Of a stretch of DNA of 64,000 bases, positions 17,307 through 25,827 are shown one piece after another. The notes under the pieces are model-generated. The model was not told where the DNA came from and ran no database searches. It saw only the letters and a list, made by a program, of their open reading frames with translations. The position numbers were made by a program, and so were the translations under genes. The DNA is from Agathobaculum butyriciproducens (GTDB lineage: Bacteria > Bacillota > Clostridia > Oscillospirales > Butyricicoccaceae). The stretch lies in contig QEKJ01000001.1 in NCBI GenBank assembly GCA_003096535.1, positions 62,001-126,000 on the forward strand, in the 5' to 3' direction. The first letter of the stretch is position 1; each line of letters opens with the position of its first letter.

Positions 17307-18362
17307 ATGGACAAGCCTTTTCTCGATAAGCTGCGTCAGATCGACCCGTATGTGCCGGGCGAGCAGCCGAAAACCGCCGATATCATCAAGCTGAACGCCA
17401 ACGAGAACCCGTACCCGCCCGCGCCGGGCGTAACCGAGGTTCTGCGCACGTTTGACGCCGCAAAACTCGCGATTTACCCGGATGCGAACGCGAAAGCACT
17501 CAAAACCGCTATCGCAGAGCGGTTTGACCTGCAGCCGTCGCAGATATTCCTCGGCAACGGCTCGGATGATGTGCTCGCGCTGGCGTTCCAGTCGTTCTTC
17601 TGCTCGGACAAGCCCATTCTCTATCCGGACATCACCTACTCGTTCTATCCGGTCTGGTGCGATCTGTTCCGCATTCCGTACGAAAACATGCCGCTCGACG
17701 AGGATTTCTGCGTCAATGTGCGTGATTACGACAAGCCGAACGGCGGTATCGTCCTGCCGAACCCGAACGCGCCGACCGGACGCGGCGTAACGCTCGAGTT
17801 CCTCGAGGACCTGCTGCAGCACAATCAGGACTGCGTTGTCATCATCGACGAGGCGTATGTGGACTTCGGCGCACAGAGCGCGGTTCCGCTGCTCGGCAAG
17901 TACGAAAACCTGCTCATCGTGCAGACGACCAGCAAGTCGCGCTCGCTCGCGGGCATGCGCATCGGCTATGCGCTTGGCTCGGAGACGCTGATTTCCACGC
18001 TCGAGGCGGTTAAAAACTCGTACAACTCGTACACGATGGACGCCATCGCCCTCGCTGTCGGTGAGGCATCCATCCGCGACGAGGATTATTTCCAGCAGAC
18101 CTGCCGCAAGGTCAGCACCACCCGCGACCGCTCGGCGGAGGCGCTGCGGGCGCTCGGCTTTACCGTGCTGCCGTCGCTGACAAACTTCCTGTTTGTCACC
18201 CATCCGAACAAGAAAGCGCCGGATATCTTCGCCGCCCTGCGCGAAAAGGGTATCTTTATCCGCTATTTCAAGCTGCCGCGCATTGATAATTACCTGCGTA
18301 TCACCGTCGGCACAGATAAGCAGATGGATAAGCTGATTGCAGCATTGAAAGAAATCCTCTAA
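17307..18362 (+). CDS. hisC: Histidinol-phosphate aminotransferase
   Basis: A 351-residue class I/II PLP aminotransferase of the HisC type, converting histidinol phosphate and 2-oxoglutarate to imidazole-acetol phosphate and glutamate or the reverse. Seen are KLNANENPYPP near residue 26, GNGSDDVLALAF near 75, PNPNAPTGRG near 150, DEAYVDFG near 182 and the PLP lysine in TTSKSRSLAGMRIGYA near 210. The ATG at 17307 has CAGGAGGT 7 bases upstream. No other his gene is nearby, so it stands alone here; a broader role in aromatic amino acid transamination is possible. Confidence 0.88.
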   Translation: MDKPFLDKLRQIDPYVPGEQPKTADIIKLNANENPYPPAPGVTEVLRTFDAAKLAIYPDANAKALKTAIAERFDLQPSQIFLGNGSDDVLALAFQSFFCSDKPILYPDITYSFYPVWCDLFRIPYENMPLDEDFCVNVRDYDKPNGGIVLPNPNAPTGRGVTLEFLEDLLQHNQDCVVIIDEAYVDFGAQSAVPLLGKYENLLIVQTTSKSRSLAGMRIGYALGSETLISTLEAVKNSYNSYTMDAIALAVGEASIRDEDYFQQTCRKVSTTRDRSAEALRALGFTVLPSLTNFLFVTHPNKKAPDIFAALREKGIFIRYFKLPRIDNYLRITVGTDKQMDKLIAALKEIL

Positions 18363-18640
18363 ATAATTGAGAATTGAAAATGGAGAATGGAGAATGAACC
18401 TTAGATGGAGCATTCTCCATTTTTTCATTTATATTGTGCAAATTTGTTGGAATTTGGACACGCAATGCGCGCCCCTACAAGGATTCGCCATGTGCAGGAA
18501 GATACACCAACCTGCAATCGTTATCGACCGTAGGGGCGCGCATTGCGCGTCCTTTGTTTACGGTATGCACCGGCTTTCATACCAACCTGCACTATCCTTT
18601 CATTTTCCATTCTCCATTCTCAATTTTCCATTCTGCACAA
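18363..18640. repeat. Composite intergenic repeat: two palindrome families nested
   Basis: No gene is seen here. The outer halves are AATGGAGAATGGAGAATG (18376) with its inverted partners near 18412 and 18597-18640. Inside, GGACACGCAATGCGCGCCCCTAC (18456) and GTAGGGGCGCGCATTGCGCG (18530) are long inverted arms of the GTAGGGG family described at 40751. Confidence 0.7.
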
Positions 18641-18674
18641 CGAAAAATCCCTCTCGTTTCCGAGAGGGATTTTC
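18641..18674 (-). terminator. Terminator after the holin-like gene
   Basis: On the minus strand AATCCCTCTCG-GAAA-CGAGAGGGATT is followed by TTTCG; it sits just past the stop codon at 18677. Confidence 0.85.
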
Positions 18675-18676
18675 CT

Positions 18677-18943
18677 TTACCTGCTTGGCGTATCATAACT
18701 TCTTGCCCGTTCGCTGTCCGCGACACCCTTAGTTGTCGGGTCATTGACGGCGTTCCACACGCTCGACAGCACAAGGAACAGGCAATACGGATTGCGCACC
18801 GCATTGCAGAGCAGCGCGCCGACGCTCTCCCAGGTGGTGAGGTCAGCGGCGGTCAGACCGGCATACGCCAGCACCGCGGCGAACGCGCTCACAACAATCT
18901 GCACCCAGAATACCGGATTTCTAAGCCGCACCTTCCAGTTCAC
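18677..18943 (-). CDS. phi-LC3-type phage holin
   Basis: An 88-residue protein that closely matches the phi LC3 holin family: it starts MNWKVRLRNPVFWVQIVVSA, has a second hydrophobic segment NPYCLFLVLSSVWNAVNDPTTKG, and ends in a polar, charged tail. Family members make membrane pores that release phage endolysins. The ATG overlaps the stop of the preceding gene by 4 bases. There is no endolysin, tail or other phage gene beside it; the neighbours are hisC and a nucleotidase. It may be a prophage relic or a domesticated export or lysis cassette. Confidence 0.85.
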   Translation of the reverse strand: MNWKVRLRNPVFWVQIVVSAFAAVLAYAGLTAADLTTWESVGALLCNAVRNPYCLFLVLSSVWNAVNDPTTKGVADSERARSYDTPSR

Positions 18944-19185
18944 TCGATTTCCTCCTTTTCCAAATCGGAAATGCGGTGGTTAGCCACGCGGACACGCTCG
19001 TCCAGCAGCGCGACTGCCTGCTCCAGTCTGAAGGTTCGGGTGATGAGGTTATTGTGCTTTTCGACCTTCTTTTCAAGCTGTTCGATGCGGTAATTGACCA
19101 GCTTGCCGGAGACGATAATGCCGCCGGCCGTGCCCGCCAGCGTCCCCAGCAGGCTCAGTCCCGCAATGATGATCTCAGCTGACAC
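18940..19185 (-). CDS. Small membrane-anchored coiled-coil protein, holin partner
   Basis: An 81-residue protein. The first 25 residues form one membrane segment (IIIAGLSLLGTLAGTAGGIIV), and residues 30-81 are a charged, coiled-coil-like region (QLEKKVEKHNNLI, LDERVRVANHRISDLEKEE). The pattern resembles the small membrane proteins encoded before holins in Firmicutes phages. GTG at 19185 is chosen because AAGGAGG sits 7 bases upstream; the frame runs further but without a ribosome site. It overlaps the holin gene by 4 bases, so the two are translated together. Confidence 0.7.
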   Translation of the reverse strand: MSAEIIIAGLSLLGTLAGTAGGIIVSGKLVNYRIEQLEKKVEKHNNLITRTFRLEQAVALLDERVRVANHRISDLEKEEIE

Positions 19186-19287
19186 GTTTTCACCTCCTTG
19201 CTTCGCATAAGTGCCTGCACCCATACGCCGTTCGGCGGCGAAAATTGACCACGAATGGTCAACTCGGTCGAAAATTCTTCTTATTTT

Positions 19288-19878
19288 TTATTTCTCTTTG
19301 AGCGCACCCTTTTTGATATTCGCCTGCAGAATGGTATCCGTCAGCTTATACAGGTACGCCGAGCCTTTCTCCGTGCGGCTCTGGCGGCCGTAGACCTGCT
19401 TGGCGGTCACATCGTGGTCGGCCCAGTCGCTGCCGCCGTTGCTGTTGTTGAGCAGGAGCGGCTGCAGATTGTCCATCGCGTGGGCAAAGTGCGCCTCGGC
19501 GGTCTCGTCGGCCTCAAATTCGTCAAAAACAGCCATCAGCCCGCGTTTCTGGTCGTCCGGCAGGAGCGAATAAATGCGCTGCTTTGCCGCGTCCTCGCGT
19601 GCCTTCTGCGTCTTCAGACCGTCGGTATCGTAGGCGTAGGTGTCGCCTGCGTCAATCTCCACCACATCGTGCAGCAGGCACATGAGCATGACGCGCGCTA
19701 CATCCACCGGCTCGTTGGAATATTCCTGCAGCAGGTACGCCATGACAGCCATGTGCCATGCGTGCTCGGCGTCGTTCTCGCGGCGGCCGTGGCCGGAGAG
19801 ATGCGTCTGCCGGAAAATGTTCTTCTCCTTGTCGATCTCAAGAATGAAATTCAACTGTTTCTGCAGCCGTTCGTCCAT
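19288..19878 (-). CDS. HD domain phosphohydrolase (YfbR/HDDC2-like 5'-nucleotidase)
   Basis: A 196-residue HD-superfamily metal-dependent hydrolase. Metal ligands are visible in DAEHAWHMAVMAYLL near residue 34 and CLLHDVVEIDAGD near 66. The family includes E. coli YfbR, a 5'-deoxynucleotidase, and eukaryotic HDDC2, so dephosphorylation of a nucleoside monophosphate is likely but not proven. The ATG at 19878 has AGGAAG about 10 bases upstream. It lies 58 bases behind nrdR, the regulator of ribonucleotide reductase, which fits a role in nucleotide metabolism. Confidence 0.85.
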   Translation of the reverse strand: MDERLQKQLNFILEIDKEKNIFRQTHLSGHGRRENDAEHAWHMAVMAYLLQEYSNEPVDVARVMLMCLLHDVVEIDAGDTYAYDTDGLKTQKAREDAAKQRIYSLLPDDQKRGLMAVFDEFEADETAEAHFAHAMDNLQPLLLNNSNGGSDWADHDVTAKQVYGRQSRTEKGSAYLYKLTDTILQANIKKGALKEK

Positions 19879-19936
19879 AAATCCATCTTCCTTTCGATAT
19901 GAAAAAACGGGTACAGCCTGCGCCATACCCGCCGAA

Positions 19937-20392
19937 TTATTTATCTTTGAGGAGCGTGTTCAGCTCTTCCATAAAGGTGTTGATGTCCTTAAACTGGCGG
20001 TAGACCGAGGCAAACCGCACATACGCGACCTCATCAACCTTACGCAGCTGCTCCATGACAAGCTCACCGATGACCTTGCTGGAGACCTCGCTTTCGAGCG
20101 AGCCGAACAGCTTCTGCTCAACATGATCGACGATCTGTTCCAGCTGCATCAGCGAAACCGGGCGTTTCTCGCACGCCTTCACCAGACCGTTGAGCAGCTT
20201 CTGGCGGTCGTACGCCTGCCGGGTGCCATCGCGCTTGATCAGCATAAGCGGCATGCGCTCCACCGTCTCGTAGGTGGTAAAGCGTTTTCCGCAGTGGAGA
20301 CATTCACGCCGGCGGCGGATGCTGGTACCCTCGTCCGTCGGACGGGAGTCCACGACCTTGCTGTCTTCAAAGCTGCAAAATGGGCACTTCAT
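19937..20392 (-). CDS. nrdR: Transcriptional repressor NrdR
   Basis: A 151-residue regulator of ribonucleotide reductase genes. It has the N-terminal zinc ribbon [17 protein letters not shown]...[17 protein letters not shown] (cysteines 3, 6, 31 and 34), then an ATP-cone domain ([16 protein letters not shown] onward). ATP/dATP binding to the cone controls its binding to NrdR boxes. Length is standard. ATG at 20392 begins exactly at the zinc ribbon as in homologues. No nrd operon is in the window. Confidence 0.96.
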   Translation of the reverse strand: MKCPFCSFEDSKVVDSRPTDEGTSIRRRRECLHCGKRFTTYETVERMPLMLIKRDGTRQAYDRQKLLNGLVKACEKRPVSLMQLEQIVDHVEQKLFGSLESEVSSKVIGELVMEQLRKVDEVAYVRFASVYRQFKDINTFMEELNTLLKDK

Positions 20393-20450
20393 CCTACTTC
20401 CCCCTTGTGAACACCGCTTCACGCGCGTGGTTTGTTATCTGTCTGCTGTT

Positions 20451-20480
20451 ATTATACTACGCGGGGTGCTGTTAAGTCAA
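20451..20480 (-). promoter_or_regulatory. nrdR promoter
   Basis: Minus strand TTGACT (20475-20480), 18 bases, TATAAT (20451-20456), about 60 bases before the nrdR start. Confidence 0.75.
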
Positions 20481-20502
20481 TTTTTTATTGTGATAAAGCG
20501 GC

Positions 20503-21590
20503 ACCTTTTCCTGCCCTGCCCTCCGGGCGGCTTCTTTTCTGCACCGGCTGACCGGGGCACTCGAACTGCGTTAGCGTGTTCGCCCCTTCCGGGCGGCTCC
20601 TTTTCTGCACCGACCCAGCGGGGTACTCGAACTGCGTTAGCGTGTTCGCCCTTTCCGGGCGGGAAGTTTTTCGCTGAACCTCAGCAGGGGATTCGCCGTC
20701 TGCGGACGGCGGGAGCGTGCCGCGCCCCGCGGCGGGGACGACGCCGTACCCACGGCGGTGGGCAAAAAGGAAGGACAACCTGCGGTTTTCCTTCCTCTTT
20801 GAACTCCTACCTTTCCCTTGCTTCCTAATCCGGCGCAGATTACCTATATGTGACCGCTTCGAAAAGGAGTACGGCAGAGGATTTTTTCTTCCGTGTTTTT
20901 CGCAACCTGTTCGCATGGTCAGATAACGTTCTGCTACACATGTGATTAAATCAACGCAGGCGCGGCATAACCGTGCCGCGCAATTCGTGAGCGCGTTATA
21001 ATAGACAGGGTCTGCGAGGATAAATTGTACCAAATGCCTAATCCGCAGGTGCCGTGCGGTATAACATGTTAAAGAGTTGCGCGACACGGGTATGTCGCGC
21101 CCTGCGTAGATGAAACCGTCTGTGTAGCAGAACAGTATCTGGCACTGCGTATAGGTTTCGACATGGGAGCACACTGTGCTCCCCTACGGTAGAAAAAATC
21201 CTCTGCCGTTCCCTATTTTCGAAGCGGTCACATGTCGGCAATCTGCGCCAGACTAACAACCAAAAGGAAGTGGGAGTTAAGAGGGTAGAAACCTTGATGT
21301 CTACCCTCTTGCCCCGCCGCGGGGCGCGGCACGTTCCCGCCGTCCGCAGACGGCGAATCCCCTCGCTGATGTTCAGCGAAAAGCTCCCCGCCCATCAGGG
21401 GCGAACACGCCTGCGGCAGTTCGTGTCCCCCGCTCAGCCGGTGCTGAAAAAGACTGCCGCCCGGATAGGGCGAACACGCTAACGCAGTTCGAGTACCCCG
21501 CTCAGCCAGTGCAGAGAAAAAGGCTGCCGCCTGTCAGGGCGAACCCACCCACGCGGGTTCGTGTTCCCTGCTCCCCCTGCGCCGATAAAC
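20503..21590. repeat. Large foldback element, copy 1 (about 1.1 kb, no convincing gene)
   Basis: The flanks are 66-base tandem units (CCGGG starts at 20523, 20589 and 20655) that recur inverted at about 21360-21590. Arms at 20687-20737 and 21312-21362 are complementary at 50 of 51 positions, the exception being a G-T pair. Inner arms with TGTGACCGCTTCGAAAA (about 20849) and TTTTCGAAGCGGTCACA (about 21217) also pair. The core has stems at 20769-20795, 20960-20981 and 21079-21100. Copy 2 (25828-26986) keeps all three stems with compensating changes. A 229-codon minus-strand frame crosses the element, but it has no ribosome site and merely translates the palindromes. Confidence 0.85.
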
Positions 21591-21595
21591 GGACG

Positions 21596-21622
21596 CAAAA
21601 AAGGCACCCGAACGGGTGCCTT
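21596..21622 (-). terminator. secDF terminator
   Basis: Minus strand GGCACCCG-TT-CGGGTGCC followed by TTTTTT, just past the secDF stop. Confidence 0.9.
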
Positions 21623-21633
21623 TTCGATAGTCG

Positions 21634-24021
21634 TTAGATCTTGCGGCGGCGGCGGAACTTCTTACGGAAGAAGCCCCACAGACCGGTAGACAGCATAACG
21701 GACGACCAGCCGCCGGCCAGGATACCGACGATCAGCGGCAGGGTGAACTGCTTGAGCGACGGAACACCGAGGATGTATACCATGCCGATGGTGAACAGCG
21801 TGGTAAGCGTGGTGTTGATGGTACGGCCCATGGTCTGCCAGATGCTCTTCTCGCCGATGACCTCAAACGGCTCCTTGCGCGCAGTGCGCAGGTTCTCACG
21901 AACGCGGTCGAATACGATGATGGACGCGTTGATGGAGTAGCCGAGGATGGTCAGTGCAGCAGCGATGAAGTTGCTGTCGAGCGGAATCTGCAGCAGAACG
22001 TAAACGCTCAGCATAACGAGCAGGTCGTGAACCAGGCAGCAGATCGCAGCCAGACCACTGGTCAGCTCGAAGCGGAAGGTGATGTACACCAGCATCAGCA
22101 GGATTGCAAGGATCGAGCAGATGAATGCCGAACGCTGCAGGTCGCTGCCGACAGAAGCGGATACGTCGTTGTTGTTGAGGATATCGGTATCGGCAAGGCT
22201 GTACTTCTCCAGCATCTTGTCGATCACGGCAGCACGCTGCTCGGAATCAATCGAGGTGGAGCGGATCAGCACGTCCTCGTTGCCGTCACCGGAAGAGGTT
22301 ACAGAGGATGCGTCCACACCGGTTGCGTCCTTGAACAGATCGCTGACCTCGGTCTGGATGTCCTGCGTAACGGCGGTGTGCATGTTGAACTCCATCTCGG
22401 TACCGCCGGCAAAGTCGATGCTCAGGTTGAACAGGTTCTTGCCGAACGGCAGCAGGATCAGCGCAACAAGGCCGGTTACGATCAGTACGACAGAGATACC
22501 GCTGAAGATCTTGAAGTTCTTGAGGATCGGGAAATGCTTCTTCTCTTCCTTGCGCTCGCGCAGGCCGTAAGCCTTCGGATTGCGGATGTGGAAATCCACC
22601 ATGCGTCTGAGCAGGAAGTGGGTGATGGTCAGCGCAGTGAACATGGACACGATAACACCGATGCCCAGCGTAGTAGCGAAGCCGACGATCGTGCCGGTGC
22701 CAAGGAAGAACAGCACGCCGCACGCGATCAGGGTGGTGATGTTGGAGTCCAGAATTGCGGTGAACGCACGCTTGAAGCCGGAGTCAATGGCGCTCTTGAC
22801 GGTCTTGCCGGCAGCCATTTCCTCCTTGATGCGCTCGAAGATAATGACGTTTGCGTCAACCGCCATACCGATGGACAGGATGATACCTGCAATGCCCGGC
22901 AGGGACAGGTTTACGCGGATCAGGCTGAACAGCAGCGCCTCGATAACCATGTAGAAGCACAGAGCGAAGCAGGAAACAACGCCCGGAATGCGGTACATGA
23001 TGATCATGAACAGCATAACGAGTACCAGACCGATCAGGCCTGCCTTCAGGCTGGAGCTCATCGCGTCAGCGCCGAGCTGCGGGCCGACAGAGCGAAGCTC
23101 TACCTGCTTGAGCGAGAACGGAATCTGACCTGCGTTGATGAGGTTTGCCAGCTCGGTCGCGCTGTCGCGGGTGAAGTTGCCGGTGATAACACAGCTGTCG
23201 TTGTCGATCTTCTCGGAAACGGACGGAGCAGAGATGATCTGTTTGTCCATTACGATGTACAGCTGGTTGGTGCCGTCCGTGCGGGCAGCAACGGAGCCGG
23301 TCGCCTCAGCGAACTTTTCCTTGCCCTCGGAGGTGAACTGCACCTCAACGTAGTGCTGATCGGACATGCCGTTCGTCGGGTTGCCGTAGCCGTAGGACGC
23401 CTTCTTGATGTCCGAGCCGGACAGCCACTCCTTGCCGTCGGCATCGAGGAAGGTCAGCTGAGCGGTGGTGCCCAGGGTCTGAACCGCTTCCTCCGGGTTG
23501 GTGATCTGCGGGATCTCAACCGTTACGCGGTTCTCGCCGCTGAGGGATACGGTAGCCTCGGTAAAGCCCTTGTCGGTCAGACGCTGACGAATAACCTTCT
23601 GTACCGAGTTCATGTCGTCGGACAGGTTGTTGGTGTCGTAGCCGTCCGGGATTTCGGCCTCGTATACGATACGGGAGCCGCCGACCAGATCCAGACCCAG
23701 ACGGATACCGTTGTCGGTATCGAGTACGCTCGGGATGATGGCCTTCAGACCGGAGTCTTTCGTGTCTGCGGAATCGGTCGAAGCCGAGTCAGCAGAGGTG
23801 TCAGCAGACGCATCCGTGCTGTCTGCCGTGTTGTCCGCCTTGTCTGCGCTGCTGTCGGTAGACGAGGTATCGCTCGTATCCGTCGCAGACGTGTCGGACG
23901 TTGCCGTGTTCCGGAACGGCATGGTCCAGCCGCCCGGAATGTACACTCCTGTTACCGCCGTCACGCCGAGGAAAATGATGATCAGCATGACCGCGATAAA
24001 GGAAGTTACACTCTTTTTCAC
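21634..24021 (-). CDS. secDF: Protein translocase subunit SecDF (fused)
   Basis: A 795-residue fusion of SecD and SecF, which use the proton gradient to pull secreted proteins through SecYEG. The SecD half has GIRLGLDLVGGSRIVYE near residue 105 and SIGMAVDANVIIFERIKEE near 385. The SecF half has SIDFAGGTEMEF and TILGYSINASIIVFDRVRENL. Twelve membrane segments can be traced. After the first segment is a stretch of about 50 residues almost entirely of S, T, D and A (about 38-92), which is unusual. GTG at 24021 has GGAGG 9 bases upstream; the in-frame TTG two codons earlier is too close to that site. Confidence 0.94.
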   Translation of the reverse strand: MKKSVTSFIAVMLIIIFLGVTAVTGVYIPGGWTMPFRNTATSDTSATDTSDTSSTDSSADKADNTADSTDASADTSADSASTDSADTKDSGLKAIIPSVLDTDNGIRLGLDLVGGSRIVYEAEIPDGYDTNNLSDDMNSVQKVIRQRLTDKGFTEATVSLSGENRVTVEIPQITNPEEAVQTLGTTAQLTFLDADGKEWLSGSDIKKASYGYGNPTNGMSDQHYVEVQFTSEGKEKFAEATGSVAARTDGTNQLYIVMDKQIISAPSVSEKIDNDSCVITGNFTRDSATELANLINAGQIPFSLKQVELRSVGPQLGADAMSSSLKAGLIGLVLVMLFMIIMYRIPGVVSCFALCFYMVIEALLFSLIRVNLSLPGIAGIILSIGMAVDANVIIFERIKEEMAAGKTVKSAIDSGFKRAFTAILDSNITTLIACGVLFFLGTGTIVGFATTLGIGVIVSMFTALTITHFLLRRMVDFHIRNPKAYGLRERKEEKKHFPILKNFKIFSGISVVLIVTGLVALILLPFGKNLFNLSIDFAGGTEMEFNMHTAVTQDIQTEVSDLFKDATGVDASSVTSSGDGNEDVLIRSTSIDSEQRAAVIDKMLEKYSLADTDILNNNDVSASVGSDLQRSAFICSILAILLMLVYITFRFELTSGLAAICCLVHDLLVMLSVYVLLQIPLDSNFIAAALTILGYSINASIIVFDRVRENLRTARKEPFEVIGEKSIWQTMGRTINTTLTTLFTIGMVYILGVPSLKQFTLPLIVGILAGGWSSVMLSTGLWGFFRKKFRRRRKI

Positions 24022-24063
24022 TTGCAAGTGCCTCCTTTAATTTTTTTGTTACACAACTGATTT

Positions 24064-24092
24064 AGTATACAGCATAATAGCCAAAAAGTCAA
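24064..24092 (-). promoter_or_regulatory. secDF promoter
   Basis: Minus strand TTGACT (24087-24092), 17 bases, TATACT (24064-24069). Confidence 0.8.
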
Positions 24093-24117
24093 TCATTCTG
24101 CATGAATTGTGCAACAT

Positions 24118-24138
24118 TTATGCGTCATTGACGCATAA
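24118..24138. promoter_or_regulatory. Perfect 21-base palindrome upstream of secDF, operator-like
   Basis: TTATGCGTCA, a central T, then TGACGCATAA: two perfect 10-base arms. It lies 26 bases upstream of the secDF -35 box and could be a regulator site. It has no T run, so it is not a terminator. No regulator is identified. Confidence 0.5.
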
Positions 24139-24146
24139 GCGGCAGA

Positions 24147-24168
24147 ATATCCCGCGTGAGCGGGATAT
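24147..24168 (-). terminator. Hairpin after purB, possible terminator
   Basis: ATATCCCGC-TCAC-GCGGGATAT on the minus strand, 30 bases past the purB stop. It lacks a T run, so termination is uncertain. Confidence 0.4.
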
Positions 24169-24197
24169 CTGTCAATTTCAGGGATAAACTTTCCGGT

Positions 24198-25628
24198 TTA
24201 CAGGTTGATCTCTACCTTTACGTCCTCACCGGTGAGGTACGGCGCGATCGCCGGACGAACACACTCGCTCAGGAACTCGTCTACCTGAGACGGGCAGCGG
24301 CCGATGTAAGCGGACGGGTCGAGGTGCTCGAGGATCTGCTCACGGGTCATGCCGAACATCGGGTCGCCGGCAATGCGGTCAACCATATCGTTCTCCAGAC
24401 CCTCCTCCTTGATGCGCTTGCCCGCAGCCATGGAGTGCTCGCGGATGCGCTCGTGCAGGTCCTGACGGTTGCCGCCGCGCTTTACGGCGTCCATCATGAT
24501 GTTCTCGGTTGCCATGAACGGCAGCTCGTTCATAACGTGCGCCTCGATGACCTTCGGGTAAACGACCAGACCGGAAACGACGTTGATCATGATGTTGAGG
24601 ATTGCGTCAACGGCAAGGAATGCCTCCGGCACGGAAATGCGCTTGTTCGCAGAGTCGTCGAGCGTGCGCTCGAACCACTGGGTAGCCGAGGTGAACGCCG
24701 GGTTCAGGCTGTCGCAGATGACGTAGCGCGCCAGTGCGCAGATACGCTCGGAACGCATCGGGTTGCGCTTGTACGGCATGGCGGACGAGCCGATCTGGTT
24801 CTTCTCGAACGGCTCCTCTACTTCCTTCAGGTGCTGCAGCAGACGCAGGTCGGTTGCGAACTTGGAAGCGGATTCTGCGATACCGGCGAGCGTTGCGAGT
24901 GTCTGCGCGTCGATCTTGCGGGAGTAGGTCTGGCCGGAGACCGGAACCACGCCTGCAAAGCCGAAATCGTCGGCAATGCGCTTCTCCAGCTCCTTAACCT
25001 TGCTCTCGTCGCCGTCAAACAGCTCCATGAAGGACGCCTGCGTGCCGGTCGTGCCCTTGCTGCCGAGCATGCGCAGGTTTTCGATGCGGTATTCTACCTC
25101 ATTCAAATCCATCAGCAGCTCGTTCATCCACAGGGTAGCGCGCTTGCCGACGGTGGTCAGCTGTGCGGGCTGGAAGTGGGTGAAGCCGAGAGTCGGCTGG
25201 GACTTGTGCGCATCCGCGAACTGCGCCAGCTTGTCCAGTACGGTCGCCAGCTTTTTGCGAACCAGCAGCAGACCCTCTCGGATCTGGATGATGTCGGTAT
25301 TGTCGCCGACATACGCGCTGGTAGCGCCGAGGTGGATAATGCCGGCCGCCTTGGGAGCCGCCTTGCCGAAGGTGTAAACGTGCGCCATAACGTCATGGCG
25401 TACCTCCTTCTCGCGCTGACGGGCTACATCGTAGTCGATGTCGGTCAGGTGCGCGGCCATCTCGTCCACCTGCTCCTGCGTGATCGGCAGACCGAGCGCC
25501 AGCTCCGCCTTAGCCAGCGACAGCCACAGCCGACGCCAGGTGGAGAACTTCATATCCGAGGAGAAGGTGTAGAGCATCTCCTTGGAAGCGTAGCGCGAAG
25601 AAAGCGGGCTTTCGTACACGTTGTTCAT
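24198..25628 (-). CDS. purB: Adenylosuccinate lyase
   Basis: A 476-residue fumarase/aspartase-superfamily enzyme that acts twice in purine synthesis, on SAICAR and on adenylosuccinate. The family signature is GSSAMPYKRNPMRSE near residue 285; GFTHFQPAQLTTVGKR and KGTTGTQASF mark the active-site regions. The ATG at 25628 fits the homologues' start (MNNVYESPLSSRYAS) and has AAAGGA upstream. The frame continues upstream through a TATAAT (25663-25668) that is probably the -10 box, so that extension is not coding. No other pur gene is adjacent. Confidence 0.95.
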   Translation of the reverse strand: MNNVYESPLSSRYASKEMLYTFSSDMKFSTWRRLWLSLAKAELALGLPITQEQVDEMAAHLTDIDYDVARQREKEVRHDVMAHVYTFGKAAPKAAGIIHLGATSAYVGDNTDIIQIREGLLLVRKKLATVLDKLAQFADAHKSQPTLGFTHFQPAQLTTVGKRATLWMNELLMDLNEVEYRIENLRMLGSKGTTGTQASFMELFDGDESKVKELEKRIADDFGFAGVVPVSGQTYSRKIDAQTLATLAGIAESASKFATDLRLLQHLKEVEEPFEKNQIGSSAMPYKRNPMRSERICALARYVICDSLNPAFTSATQWFERTLDDSANKRISVPEAFLAVDAILNIMINVVSGLVVYPKVIEAHVMNELPFMATENIMMDAVKRGGNRQDLHERIREHSMAAGKRIKEEGLENDMVDRIAGDPMFGMTREQILEHLDPSAYIGRCPSQVDEFLSECVRPAIAPYLTGEDVKVEINL

Positions 25629-25827
25629 GTTATTCGTCCTTTCCGGTGTGTATTTTATCCAAATTATAACGAAATAACGGACTTGGATGGTATCTAATCT
25701 TCCATAACAGTCCGATTTTAGTTTAACACTTTGCACCGGTCATTTCAAGCAAAACCGACCGGTTTTGCGCTATCTTGTAGCAATAAACAAAGTTTGCAGC
25801 GGTTTCGCCGTTAGATTTTGCGTCCTC

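Noticed and set aside
20485..21174. A 229-codon frame within the first foldback element
   Set aside because: Same reasons as for the second copy; its start differs from that of the other copy.
22027..24060. A 677-codon plus-strand frame across secDF
   Set aside because: Shadow of secDF, no ribosome site, biased composition expected from the complement.
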